Assembly: GCA_951800675.1 (NCBI GenBank)
Contig: CATOKC010000119.1
Location: forward strand, 1 to 9,905
DNA: 9,905 nucleotides
Reading direction: 5' to 3'
From: an uncultured Oscillibacter sp.
GTDB lineage: Bacteria; Bacillota_A; Clostridia; Oscillospirales; Oscillospiraceae
Shown here piece by piece: positions 1-5,088 of this stretch. The notes beneath the pieces are model-generated. The model was not told where the DNA came from. It saw nothing but the letters and a program-made list of their open reading frames with translations, and searched no databases. Made by a program: the position numbers and the translations under genes. How positions within the stretch are numbered: the first letter of the stretch is position 1; each line of letters begins with the position of its first letter.

Positions 1-165
1 CCCCTCCAGACCCGGCCCTGCCGCCGCCACCCAGCCCAGGGCGAAGGGGGCGGCGCCTCCGGCGGTCTGTCCGGCGGTCAGCGCCGCCGAGAGAAAGAAG
101 CGGACGCCCAGATTCACCAGCCGTCCGGCCCGCTCCCGTTCCAATATCAGCTGTCCGTTTGCCAC
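1..165 (-). CDS. spoIIE: Probable stage II sporulation protein E, N-terminal fragment
   Basis: Only the first 55 or so codons lie in the window; the gene continues beyond position 1. The start is placed at GTG 165 because GAGGAGG lies 7-8 nt upstream (about 172-178 on the minus strand). An in-frame ATG at 198 has no ribosome binding site and overlaps a TACAAT -10-like box. The fragment begins with a short charged stretch (LERERAGRLVNL) and then a hydrophobic segment, RFFLSAALTAGQ...APFALGWVAAAGPGLEG. This pattern, with APFALGW followed by an A/S-A-G-PG turn, is what I recall from the start of the polytopic N-terminal domain of clostridial SpoIIE, the sporulation phosphatase that helps activate sigma-F. 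The PP2C domain is outside the window, so the call rests on this short membrane segment. Another polytopic membrane protein cannot be excluded. Confidence 0.55.
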   Translation of the reverse strand, partial: MANGQLILERERAGRLVNLGVRFFLSAALTAGQTAGGAAPFALGWVAAAGPGLEG

Positions 166-244
166 AGCCTGTCCCTCCTCGAAGTGTTGTTCTCCCATTG
201 TAGCGCCGGAGGGAGGAGAAACCCGTCGGGAAAGGTGCCGGGAG

Positions 245-264
245 GATTTTCCCGGCGGAAAATC
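245..264. promoter_or_regulatory. 8-bp-arm dyad in the divergent spacer
   Basis: GATTTTCC and its exact complement GGAAAATC are separated by CGGC. The site lies midway between two TACAATGGGA boxes that face away from each other, at 193-202 on the minus strand and 292-301 on the plus strand. A symmetrical site between divergent promoters suggests an operator, possibly for the Xre regulator encoded at 404. No binding protein can be named from sequence alone. Confidence 0.3.
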
Positions 265-351
265 AGGATGGCATCTGCCGGGACGCTGTGCTACAATGGG
301 AAAAACGATTCCCAACCAGCGGTTGGGTGGGGGAAATCCACCGGCGGTTCC

Positions 352-380
352 TGGAAAAACCGGGGCGGCGGCGGTATAGT
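352..380 (+). promoter_or_regulatory. Sigma-A-type promoter of the Xre regulator gene
   Basis: TGGAAA (352-357, 4 of 6 matches to TTGACA) and TATAGT (375-380, 5 of 6 to TATAAT) are separated by exactly 17 bp. The -10 ends 23 nt before the ATG, and the ribosome binding site GGGGAGGGG lies between them. A CCCAACC-AGC-GGTTGGG dyad (311-327) lies just upstream and could be an operator. Confidence 0.5.
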
Positions 381-403
381 GCGGGAAGAAAGGGGAGGGG
401 AAC

Positions 404-1222
404 ATGGACCAGAGCCGAATTGGAACCTTTATTATGGAGCGCCGGAGGGAGAAGGGGCTGACCCAGGCCCAGCTGGCGGAAAAGCTGAACATCACCGACC
501 GGGCCGTGTCGAAATGGGAGACGGGCAAGAGCCTGCCGGACTCCTCCATTATGCTGGAGCTGTGCGGGATTTTGGACATCACGGTGGACCAGCTTCTCCA
601 CGGCGGGAGGGAGGCCGAAGCGGCCAGCCCGGAGGCGGCCCCGCCCCGAAAACGGGGGCAAGGGCGGTTCCCCCGCCGGGGAGAGCGGCGCTGGTGGCTG
701 GCCGTCCTGCTGACCGGGGGGATTTTGATGGGGATTCTGACCTGCTTGATCTGCGACACGGCGCTTTCCGGCGGCCTGAGTTGGTCGCGGATTGTGACCG
801 TTTCCGCGGGATACGGGTGGGCGGTTCTCCTTCCCCTCATCGTCCTGAACGGGGGAGGAATGGCGGGAAGCCTCCTGGCCCTCAGCCTGTTCACGGTTCC
901 CTACTTATATGGACTAAGCCGTCTGCTGAACGTGAACGCGGTGTTTTCCGTGGGGACGGTGATGACGGTGATCTCCCTTTTGTTTTTGTGGGCGGTTTAC
1001 GCCGTGTTCAAACGAAGGGGCCGGAACGCCGTTTCCTTGGGGTTCGCGTGTTTGCTGCTGGCGGGGCTGGCAGCCGCCGTCAACGGGACGCTGTACCTTC
1101 TGGGGACCACGCCTCCGCCGGACGCGTGGAACGGGATAAGCGTCCTTCTCCTGCTGCTGGCGGCGGCGGTGTGCTTTACCTGGCGGCGGAGAGGGGATGG
1201 TGTTTCGGACACCGACGCCTGA
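404..1222 (+). CDS. Xre-family HTH regulator with C-terminal membrane domain
   Basis: The 272-residue protein starts at an ATG with GGGGAGGGG 3 nt upstream. Residues about 5-63 form a Cro/CI-type helix-turn-helix: IGTFIMERRREKGLTQAQLA, then EKLNITDRAVSKWETG and SLPDSSIMLELCGILDITVDQLL. This is the common Firmicute Xre pattern with the AVSKWETGKSLPD recognition helix. A basic, proline-rich linker (about 70-95) leads to five or six hydrophobic segments at roughly 97-117, 127-148, 150-170, 181-202, 209-233 and 243-260. Family knowledge says only that such HTH-plus-membrane proteins are widespread and mostly uncharacterised. A membrane-tethered regulator responding to envelope signals is inference. 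It is transcribed divergently from the probable spoIIE and ends before a bidirectional terminator, so it is probably monocistronic. The HTH call is secure, but its target genes are unknown. Confidence 0.9.
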   Translation: MDQSRIGTFIMERRREKGLTQAQLAEKLNITDRAVSKWETGKSLPDSSIMLELCGILDITVDQLLHGGREAEAASPEAAPPRKRGQGRFPRRGERRWWLAVLLTGGILMGILTCLICDTALSGGLSWSRIVTVSAGYGWAVLLPLIVLNGGGMAGSLLALSLFTVPYLYGLSRLLNVNAVFSVGTVMTVISLLFLWAVYAVFKRRGRNAVSLGFACLLLAGLAAAVNGTLYLLGTTPPPDAWNGISVLLLLLAAAVCFTWRRRGDGVSDTDA

Positions 1223-1304
1223 GACGGATCGTTTTTTGGGCGAGGAGAAGGTATGTGGGGAATGGCGGATGGAAGCCGCGGCATGTTTGCCAAGGGGCGA
1301 TAAA

Positions 1305-1345
1305 AGGCGGGAGGCTTCCCAAGGGGAAACCTCCCGCCTCTTTTT
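1305..1345. terminator. Bidirectional intrinsic terminator
   Basis: AGGCGGGAGG (1305-1314) pairs perfectly with CCTCCCGCCT (1330-1339), and an inner TTCCC/GGGAA extends the stem. The plus strand continues CTTTTT; the minus strand continues TTTTA. It sits between the convergent Xre gene (ends 1222) and the PfoR-like gene (ends 1361), so it serves both. Confidence 0.9.
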
Positions 1346-1360
1346 GGCGTTTGTCCGTCC

Positions 1361-2470
1361 TCAGTCCGCCAGGGTCAGGTCTCCGGGCTTCACCCAGCCC
1401 ACCCTTCGGCAGAGCTCGTTGATCAAGGGGCAGAGCACGGCGGGGAGAACGAAGGAAATCAGAATCAGACCCGCCCAGTCCATGGCCCCGGGGACGATGG
1501 CCGCCGCCCCATTGGCGAGAGCCTGTTCGCTGGGGGCAAGCCATCCGGTCCAAACCCCCAGCTGGCCGCAGAGGCCACAGGTGCCCATGCCGGAGTTGAT
1601 GGCCGCGCCGTTCATCTCCAGGCGGAACAGGCAGGTGGCCAGGGGGCCGGTGATGGCGGAGGCCGCCGTGGGGGCAATCCAGATTTTGGGGTTTCGCACG
1701 ATGTTGGGCATTTGCAGCATAGAGGTGCCCAGGCCCTGGCTCACCAGGCCACCCCAGCCGTTTTCCCGGAAGCTTATGACGGCGAAGCCCACCATCTGAG
1801 CGCAGCACCCCGCCACGGCGGCCCCTCCCGCCAGGCCCGTCAGCCCCAGGACGGAGCAGATGGCGGCGGAAGAGATGGGCAAGGTCAGCGCCACGCCCAC
1901 CAGCACGGAGACCAGGATGCCCATGAGGAAGGGCTGAAGCTCCGTGGCCCGCATGATGAGCCCGCCGAAGGCGCTGGCAATTCCGGCGATAGGGGGCGCG
2001 ATGACCCAGGCCGCCCCAATGCCCACCAGGGTGGTGACAATGGGGGTCGCCAGAATGTCCACTTTCGTCTCCTTGCTGACGGCCTTGCCGCACTCGGCGG
2101 CCAGGATGGCCACCAGGAGCACCGCCAGAGGACCTCCGGCCTTGCCCAGGGCATTGCAGGCGTAGCCTACTGTCGCCAGGGAGAAGAGGACCATGGGCGG
2201 GGCCTGGAGCGCATAGCCAATGGCCACGGCCATGGCCGCGCCGCTCATGAAGGAGGCCATGCCCCCGATGGTATAACCAACCTTGTTGATGGTGATGATT
2301 TCGGCTGTCAGAAAGCCGATGTGGAACTGGGAGCCCACGGTGTTGAGGATGGTGCCGATGAGCAGGGAGCAGAAGAGGCCCTGGGCCATCGCCCCCAGAG
2401 CGTCGATGCCGTAGCGGCGGGCGGAGAGGACGATGTTCTTGCGTTTGAGGAACGCCTTGACGTTTTCCAT
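1361..2470 (-). CDS. PfoR-family membrane protein (PTS EIIC-like)
   Basis: The start is set at ATG 2470 (MENVKAFLKRKNIVLS) because AGGTG lies 7 nt upstream; a GTG 14 codons earlier (2512) has no ribosome binding site. The resulting 369-residue protein is almost entirely hydrophobic, with about nine to ten membrane spans. It carries glycine-rich stretches typical of the PTS_EIIC_2/PfoR group (COG3641): GLGTSMLQMPNIVRNPKIWI near residues 246-265 and NGAAINSGMGTCGLCGQLGV near 287-306. PfoR was named for a supposed role in Clostridium perfringens toxin regulation that was not sustained. The family looks like an EIIC permease, but no EIIA, EIIB or sugar-metabolism gene is adjacent, so the substrate is unknown. 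The gene has its own near-consensus promoter with a large palindrome at the start site, which implies tight control by a DNA-binding repressor or activator. Family membership is confident; transport function is inferred. Confidence 0.85.
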   Translation of the reverse strand: MENVKAFLKRKNIVLSARRYGIDALGAMAQGLFCSLLIGTILNTVGSQFHIGFLTAEIITINKVGYTIGGMASFMSGAAMAVAIGYALQAPPMVLFSLATVGYACNALGKAGGPLAVLLVAILAAECGKAVSKETKVDILATPIVTTLVGIGAAWVIAPPIAGIASAFGGLIMRATELQPFLMGILVSVLVGVALTLPISSAAICSVLGLTGLAGGAAVAGCCAQMVGFAVISFRENGWGGLVSQGLGTSMLQMPNIVRNPKIWIAPTAASAITGPLATCLFRLEMNGAAINSGMGTCGLCGQLGVWTGWLAPSEQALANGAAAIVPGAMDWAGLILISFVLPAVLCPLINELCRRVGWVKPGDLTLAD

Positions 2471-2542
2471 GGGAAGCACCTGTTTCTTTCGTAGAATTTC
2501 GGGTTTGGGCACGGCCGCCGGGCGGGTAAATGGCCGTGCGAA

Positions 2543-2580
2543 ATAGGCCTTACAGGTGTCAAGACACCTGTAAGGCCTAT
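2543..2580. promoter_or_regulatory. Perfect 18-bp-arm palindrome (probable operator) of the PfoR-like gene
   Basis: ATAGGCCTTACAGGTGTC (2543-2560) and its exact complement (2563-2580) are separated by AA. On the minus strand the palindrome begins inside the -10 box and covers the expected transcription start, so a bound dimer would block RNA polymerase. No T-run follows, so it is not an intrinsic terminator. If transcribed, it would give the mRNA a very stable 5' hairpin. The inner half-sites GACACCTGTA resemble the KACANNTGTA cop-box pattern of BlaI/CopY-type repressors, but that match is short and I do not assign it. Confidence 0.75.
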
Positions 2581-2607
2581 CATACGCGCCCGGAGAGGTT
2601 TTGTCAA
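2579..2607 (-). promoter_or_regulatory. Near-consensus sigma-A promoter of the PfoR-like gene
   Basis: On the minus strand a perfect TTGACA (2607-2602) is followed after 17 bp by TATGAT (2584-2579, 5 of 6). The -10 overlaps the left end of the perfect palindrome. A leader of roughly 100 nt precedes ATG 2470. Such a strong promoter under an overlapping dyad is the arrangement expected of a repressible gene. Confidence 0.8.
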
Positions 2608-2722
2608 GAGGAGGGCCGTCAAGTTTGGCTTCCCGGAGCCGGGATTCCTTGTAGATTTTTGCCGAAAGCTGTGGAACAGTGAATCCGCTGCCGGCCCTCC
2701 GCGGTGAGAGGAGGTGAGCCGG

Positions 2723-2791
2723 TTGGAATCCTTGCTGGGTTTGGCCACTTCTGTTGTGGCGGACGTCATCGCTTATTTCGTCTGCAAATAG
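2723..2791 (+). CDS. Short hydrophobic peptide, candidate type I toxin, truncated by TAG
   Basis: AGGAGG (2709-2714) lies 8 nt upstream of TTG 2723. The frame reads MESLLGLATSVVADVIAYFV followed by CK and TAG (2789-2791): 22 residues, essentially one hydrophobic helix ending in Cys-Lys. Reading through the TAG would add L-D-R-K before a tandem TAA TGA. From memory, unchecked, clostridial genomes contain many similar one-helix peptides ending in CKWLDRK-like residues, so this TAG would replace the usual Trp codon TGG. That suggests either a nonsense mutation trimming five residues or a peptide that tolerates the shorter tail. No convincing promoter is visible upstream. A hairpin terminator and a convergent promoter follow, as in type I toxin-antitoxin loci. 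A chance ORF is possible, but the strong ribosome binding site argues for translation. Confidence 0.45.
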   Translation: MESLLGLATSVVADVIAYFVCK

Positions 2792-2820
2792 CTGGACAGA
2801 AAGTAATGACAGCGGCAGCC

Positions 2821-2907
2821 TAAAATGGAACCCCCGGAAGTGCGCGCTTCCGGGGGTTCCGCTTTGGTGAGCCTGGAGTCGTCCTGGGTTTGGTCGGTCT
2901 CCGTGGT
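2821..2907 (-). ncRNA. Predicted ~85-nt small RNA, candidate antitoxin RNA
   Basis: A near-consensus promoter at 2914-2942 would start transcription near 2907 on the minus strand, and the hairpin plus U-tract at 2860-2821 would end it. No ORF with a ribosome binding site lies in this interval. The RNA would contain GGCUCACC (complement of 2866-2873) just before the terminator stem. That segment is exactly complementary to GGUGAGCC (2713-2720), the Shine-Dalgarno region of the convergent peptide ORF. Beyond it, TGGAGTC (2874-2880) resembles TGGAATC (2724-2730) of the peptide start region at 6 of 7 positions. This anti-Shine-Dalgarno potential, together with the shared terminator, matches the layout of known type I antitoxins such as the par/Fst RNAs. 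The RNA itself is a prediction from promoter and terminator only; the promoter might instead boost a longer transcript. Confidence 0.4.
2827..2865. terminator. Shared hairpin terminator between convergent transcripts
   Basis: GGAACCCCCGGAAG (2827-2840) pairs perfectly with CTTCCGGGGGTTCC (2847-2860) around a 6-nt loop. The minus strand continues ATTTTA and should terminate well. The plus strand continues GCTTTGG, a weaker U-tract. It lies between the small peptide ORF on the plus strand and both sodA and the predicted small RNA on the minus strand. Confidence 0.8.
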
Positions 2908-2913
2908 GCTTTT

Positions 2914-2942
2914 GTTATAGCGCCCCGGAGACGCGAAGTCAA
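2914..2942 (-). promoter_or_regulatory. Strong sigma-A-type promoter immediately downstream of sodA
   Basis: On the minus strand TTGACT (2942-2937, 5 of 6) and TATAAC (2919-2914, 5 of 6) are separated by exactly 17 bp. It begins 9 nt after the sodA stop codon and has no protein-coding gene in front of it. The best explanation is the predicted small RNA ending at the hairpin at 2827-2860. Confidence 0.65.
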
Positions 2943-2951
2943 GGCCGGATT

Positions 2952-3593
2952 TTACTCCGCCCGGCGGGGCCGGTTTTCCAGCAGGGCGTCGAAGGTTTTG
3001 GAGAGCCCCGGCCAGTCTACCTTCCGCCACCAGCTTTCGAAGTAGTCCGCCCGGCGGTTTTGGTAGTCCAGGTAATAGGCGTGCTCCCACACGTCGCACA
3101 GCAGCAGAGGGGCCAGGGGCAGAGGCGTGTCCTGATTGGGGGTCTTGACCACGGACAGCCGTCCCTCGCTGTCGCTGACCAGCCAGGCCCAGCCGGAGCC
3201 AAACTGCCCCAGGGCGGCGTTCTTCATGGCGGCTTTCAGTCCGTCCAAATCCCCGAAATCCCGGCTCACGGCGTCCGCCAGGGGGCCGGAGGGCGCGGAC
3301 ACCGGGCCCGGGGCCAGGGTTTTAAAGTAGAGATCGTGGTTGTACACGCCCCCGGCGTTGTTCCGCACGCCCTGGCGGATGTCCTCCGGCAGGCGGGGCC
3401 ACTCCTGTACTAAGCGCTCCAGGGGCCAGTCCTGGACCTCCGGGTGCGTCTCCAGGAGCTTGTTCAGATTGTCGATATAGGTTTGAAAGTGCTTGTCGTG
3501 GTGGAAATGCAGCGTCCGCTCCCCAATCTCCGGCAGCAGGGCGTCGTAGCCGTAGGGCAGGGGCGGCAGGGCGAAGGGGTAATGTGCTTCCAT
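2952..3593 (-). CDS. sodA: Superoxide dismutase, Mn/Fe family, Mn-type signature
   Basis: This 213-residue cytoplasmic enzyme converts superoxide to oxygen and hydrogen peroxide. The four metal ligands are recognisable: His31 in HFHHDKHFQTY, His86 in NNAGGVYNHDLYF, and Asp167 and His171 in DVWEHAYYLDYQNRR. The active-site Tyr39 is present. A Gln at 154 in TPNQDTPL and Gly-Gly rather than Ala-Gln before the second ligand favour a manganese enzyme. No signal peptide is present. The start at ATG 3593 has AAGGAG 7 nt upstream. The gene stands alone, divergent from the lipoprotein/stalk-protein pair, with a -10-like TATACT on the minus strand (3631-3626) but no good -35. In a presumed strict anaerobe it would serve oxygen tolerance. 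It ends 9 nt before the small-RNA promoter and probably uses the hairpin at 2827-2860 as its terminator. Confidence 0.95.
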   Translation of the reverse strand: MEAHYPFALPPLPYGYDALLPEIGERTLHFHHDKHFQTYIDNLNKLLETHPEVQDWPLERLVQEWPRLPEDIRQGVRNNAGGVYNHDLYFKTLAPGPVSAPSGPLADAVSRDFGDLDGLKAAMKNAALGQFGSGWAWLVSDSEGRLSVVKTPNQDTPLPLAPLLLCDVWEHAYYLDYQNRRADYFESWWRKVDWPGLSKTFDALLENRPRRAE

Positions 3594-3689
3594 AGGGTTC
3601 TCCTTTCATGGCGATTGCTTCGTATAGTATATGTGAAGGGCGGGCCTGGCATACAGAGAGAAAATTTTGAAAAAATTTCTGCAAAGTTT

Positions 3690-3721
3690 GGAACAAACGC
3701 CATCGCTCCATCGTCTATAAT
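3690..3721 (+). promoter_or_regulatory. Putative promoter of the lipoprotein/stalk-protein operon
   Basis: A perfect -10 TATAAT (3716-3721) lies 41 nt before ATG 3763, but nothing like TTGACA lies 16-18 bp upstream. Instead GGAAC (3690-3694) is followed after 17 bp by CGTC (3712-3715), which resembles promoters read by extracytoplasmic-function sigma factors. An A/T tract (3661-3678) upstream could act as an UP element. The sigma factor is undecided. Confidence 0.35.
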
Positions 3722-3762
3722 AGGGGAAACCAAAGACGGCACAGGAAAGAAGAGAGAGAAGC

Positions 3763-3939
3763 ATGAAGCAGTTTATCTGGATGCTCTGCGGAATATTTGT
3801 CTCCGGGCTGCTGCTGGGGACCCTCAGCGCCTGCGGGGCGGAGCCCCTGGAAATTCCCGATCGCCCCCTGGAGGAGGTGAACATCTCCGCCCTGGGCTGT
3901 CCCGGGCCGGAGGTGACGTACCCGGAACCTGTTGGATAA
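3763..3939 (+). CDS. Small lipoprotein of unknown function
   Basis: The 58-residue product starts MKQFIWMLCGIFVSGLLLGT and has a lipobox L-S-A-C at residues 21-24, so Cys24 would be lipidated after signal peptidase II cleavage. The mature part is only about 35 residues, acidic and proline-rich (GAEPLEIPDRPLEEV, then CPGPEVTYPEPVG), with one further Cys at 46. The ribosome binding site is poor (GAGAGAAG). The stop lies 27 nt before the ATG of the secreted stalk-domain protein, on the same strand with no terminator between, so the two probably form one transcript. The lipobox and position support a real gene; I recognise no family. A small membrane-anchored accessory to the secreted partner is a guess. 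Confidence 0.65.
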   Translation: MKQFIWMLCGIFVSGLLLGTLSACGAEPLEIPDRPLEEVNISALGCPGPEVTYPEPVG

Positions 3940-3966
3940 CCAATGCAATACAAGGAGGAAATTACG

Positions 3967-4962
3967 ATGAAAAAGCTACTGTCCGTACTGCTGACCCTGG
4001 TGGCCCTGTCCGCCGCGCTGTGCGTCACCGCCGCGGCGGCGGAGACGGAGGCCGCCCCCGAGGCGGAAGAGCCCGAGAAGCTCCCCCCCTTCGTCCAGGT
4101 CTGGGGCAAGGTCTCCCCCTGGGAGGGGGAGGGCATTTACCTCAAGAACGACGACAAGGACAGCCATTTGAATGAAGTGGTCATCCACCCCGGCGACGCT
4201 CCGGCGGTAGACGGGGCCACGGGCCTGCCCCTGGATTTGGAGAAGGTGGAGGAGGGGGATACCCTCTATGTCTGGACAGGCCCCGCCATGGCGCTGAGTA
4301 TGCCGCCTCAGATGTCCGCCCTGGTGATTGTGGGCAACGTTCCCGCCGGCGCGGCCGCGCCGGAGTTTTGTGAAATCGCCCAACGGGCCGTGTCTCCCGC
4401 GCCTGGCGATAAGGGCAACCCCACCTTCGCGCTTACCGGCGGCGAAACGCTGGAGGTGACGGACAAGACCGTCTACACCCCCTGGCTGACCCGCCAGATG
4501 GTGCGGATGGAGGACCTGAACCCCGGTGACCGGGCGCTGGTCTGGAAGGGCAAAAACGGCGCGGCGGAGAAGGTCCAGCTGCTCCCCGGCGTGTACCAGG
4601 GCTATGTGTCCACCTTCGCCACCATGCACGACGTGCGCGTCGCGGTCAACGGCGGCTTTGACGAGGAGCGGGACCAGGGAATTCCCCAGTTCTCCGGCCA
4701 GCGGACGGACAAGGGCGTGATGGCCCCCATCCGGGGCGTTGCCGAGGCCGCCGGGTATGAGGTCCGCTGGGACAAGGCCCTGGGCGTTGTGGTAAGCCGG
4801 GACGGCGAGACGGTCTTCTCCGTCCAGCCCGGCGCGGAGACGGTCCAGACACCCGAAGGGGAGGGCTATCTCTCCGCCTCCTGCCTCAAGGAGGGCGGCG
4901 TCACCTACCTGCCTCTGGAGGACCTGTGCCATTGGCTGAACCTGTATCTGTCCTGGGGATAA
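3967..4962 (+). CDS. Secreted protein with C-terminal copper amine oxidase N-terminal-like (stalk) domain
   Basis: ATG 3967 has AAGGAGG 8 nt upstream, better than the in-frame ATG 3943, giving 331 residues. Residues 1-25 are a classical signal peptide (MKKLLSVLLTLVALSAAL, then AAAA-AE cleavage). A glutamate/proline-rich linker follows to about residue 40. Residues 42-205 are beta-rich and seem to hold two related units, each with a GD..L-VW-G core (LEKVEEGDTLYVWTG near 91-105; MEDLNPGDRALVWKG near 182-196). Residues about 225-331 match the copper amine oxidase N-terminal-like fold common in clostridial surface proteins: VAVNGG, MAPIRGVAEAAGYEVRWD, VVVSRDGETVFSVQPG and YLPLEDLCHWLNL. It has no catalytic motif and no sortase or S-layer anchor, so a role in the cell wall or binding is inference. 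It follows a small lipoprotein gene and ends at a strong terminator. Confidence 0.85.
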   Translation: MKKLLSVLLTLVALSAALCVTAAAAETEAAPEAEEPEKLPPFVQVWGKVSPWEGEGIYLKNDDKDSHLNEVVIHPGDAPAVDGATGLPLDLEKVEEGDTLYVWTGPAMALSMPPQMSALVIVGNVPAGAAAPEFCEIAQRAVSPAPGDKGNPTFALTGGETLEVTDKTVYTPWLTRQMVRMEDLNPGDRALVWKGKNGAAEKVQLLPGVYQGYVSTFATMHDVRVAVNGGFDEERDQGIPQFSGQRTDKGVMAPIRGVAEAAGYEVRWDKALGVVVSRDGETVFSVQPGAETVQTPEGEGYLSASCLKEGGVTYLPLEDLCHWLNLYLSWG

Positions 4963-4990
4963 GGGCTTTTCTGAACGGAATAAAAAGGGA

Positions 4991-5034
4991 AACCGCGCCG
5001 GCAACAGAAAGGTTTGTTGCCGGCGCGGTTTTTT
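4991..5034 (+). terminator. Intrinsic terminator of the stalk-protein operon
   Basis: CCGCGCCGGCAACA (4993-5006) pairs perfectly with TGTTGCCGGCGCGG (5015-5028) around an 8-nt loop. Two further A-T pairs lie at the base, followed by TTTTTT (5029-5034). On the minus strand the hairpin is followed by TTTCCCTTTTTA, so it probably also ends the convergent hydrolase transcript. Confidence 0.92.
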
Positions 5035-5043
5035 CGCAATATC

Positions 5044-5063
5044 CCAAGCTTGGTAACGCGTTA
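5044..5063. repeat. Two abutting 10-bp palindromes
   Basis: CCAAGCTTGG (5044-5053) and TAACGCGTTA (5054-5063) are both perfect palindromes with no gap between them. They lie in the short gap between the terminator at 4991-5034 and the end of the hydrolase gene at 5089. They are not followed by a T-run, so they are not a second terminator. Their role, if any, is unknown. Confidence 0.4.
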
Positions 5064-5088
5064 AAGTTCTGTTTGCTTATGTTTTCTT

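Noticed and set aside
184..1422. A 412-codon plus-strand frame overlapping the Xre gene in another phase
   Set aside because: Very rich in Gly, Arg and Pro, has no ribosome binding site, and runs through the bidirectional terminator. The Xre frame has clear HTH motifs.
2543..2580. The large palindrome as a terminator or riboswitch
   Set aside because: No U-tract follows on either strand, and it begins inside the -10 box of a strong promoter, which fits an operator better.
3943..3966. Upstream ATG 3943 as start of the stalk protein
   Set aside because: It would put MQYKEEIT before the signal peptide and has no ribosome binding site, whereas ATG 3967 has AAGGAGG at ideal distance.
3976..5004. 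A 342-codon frame on the minus strand opposite the stalk protein
   Set aside because: Low-complexity Gly/His/Arg/Leu translation crossing the terminator hairpin. The plus-strand gene has a signal peptide and a recognisable domain.
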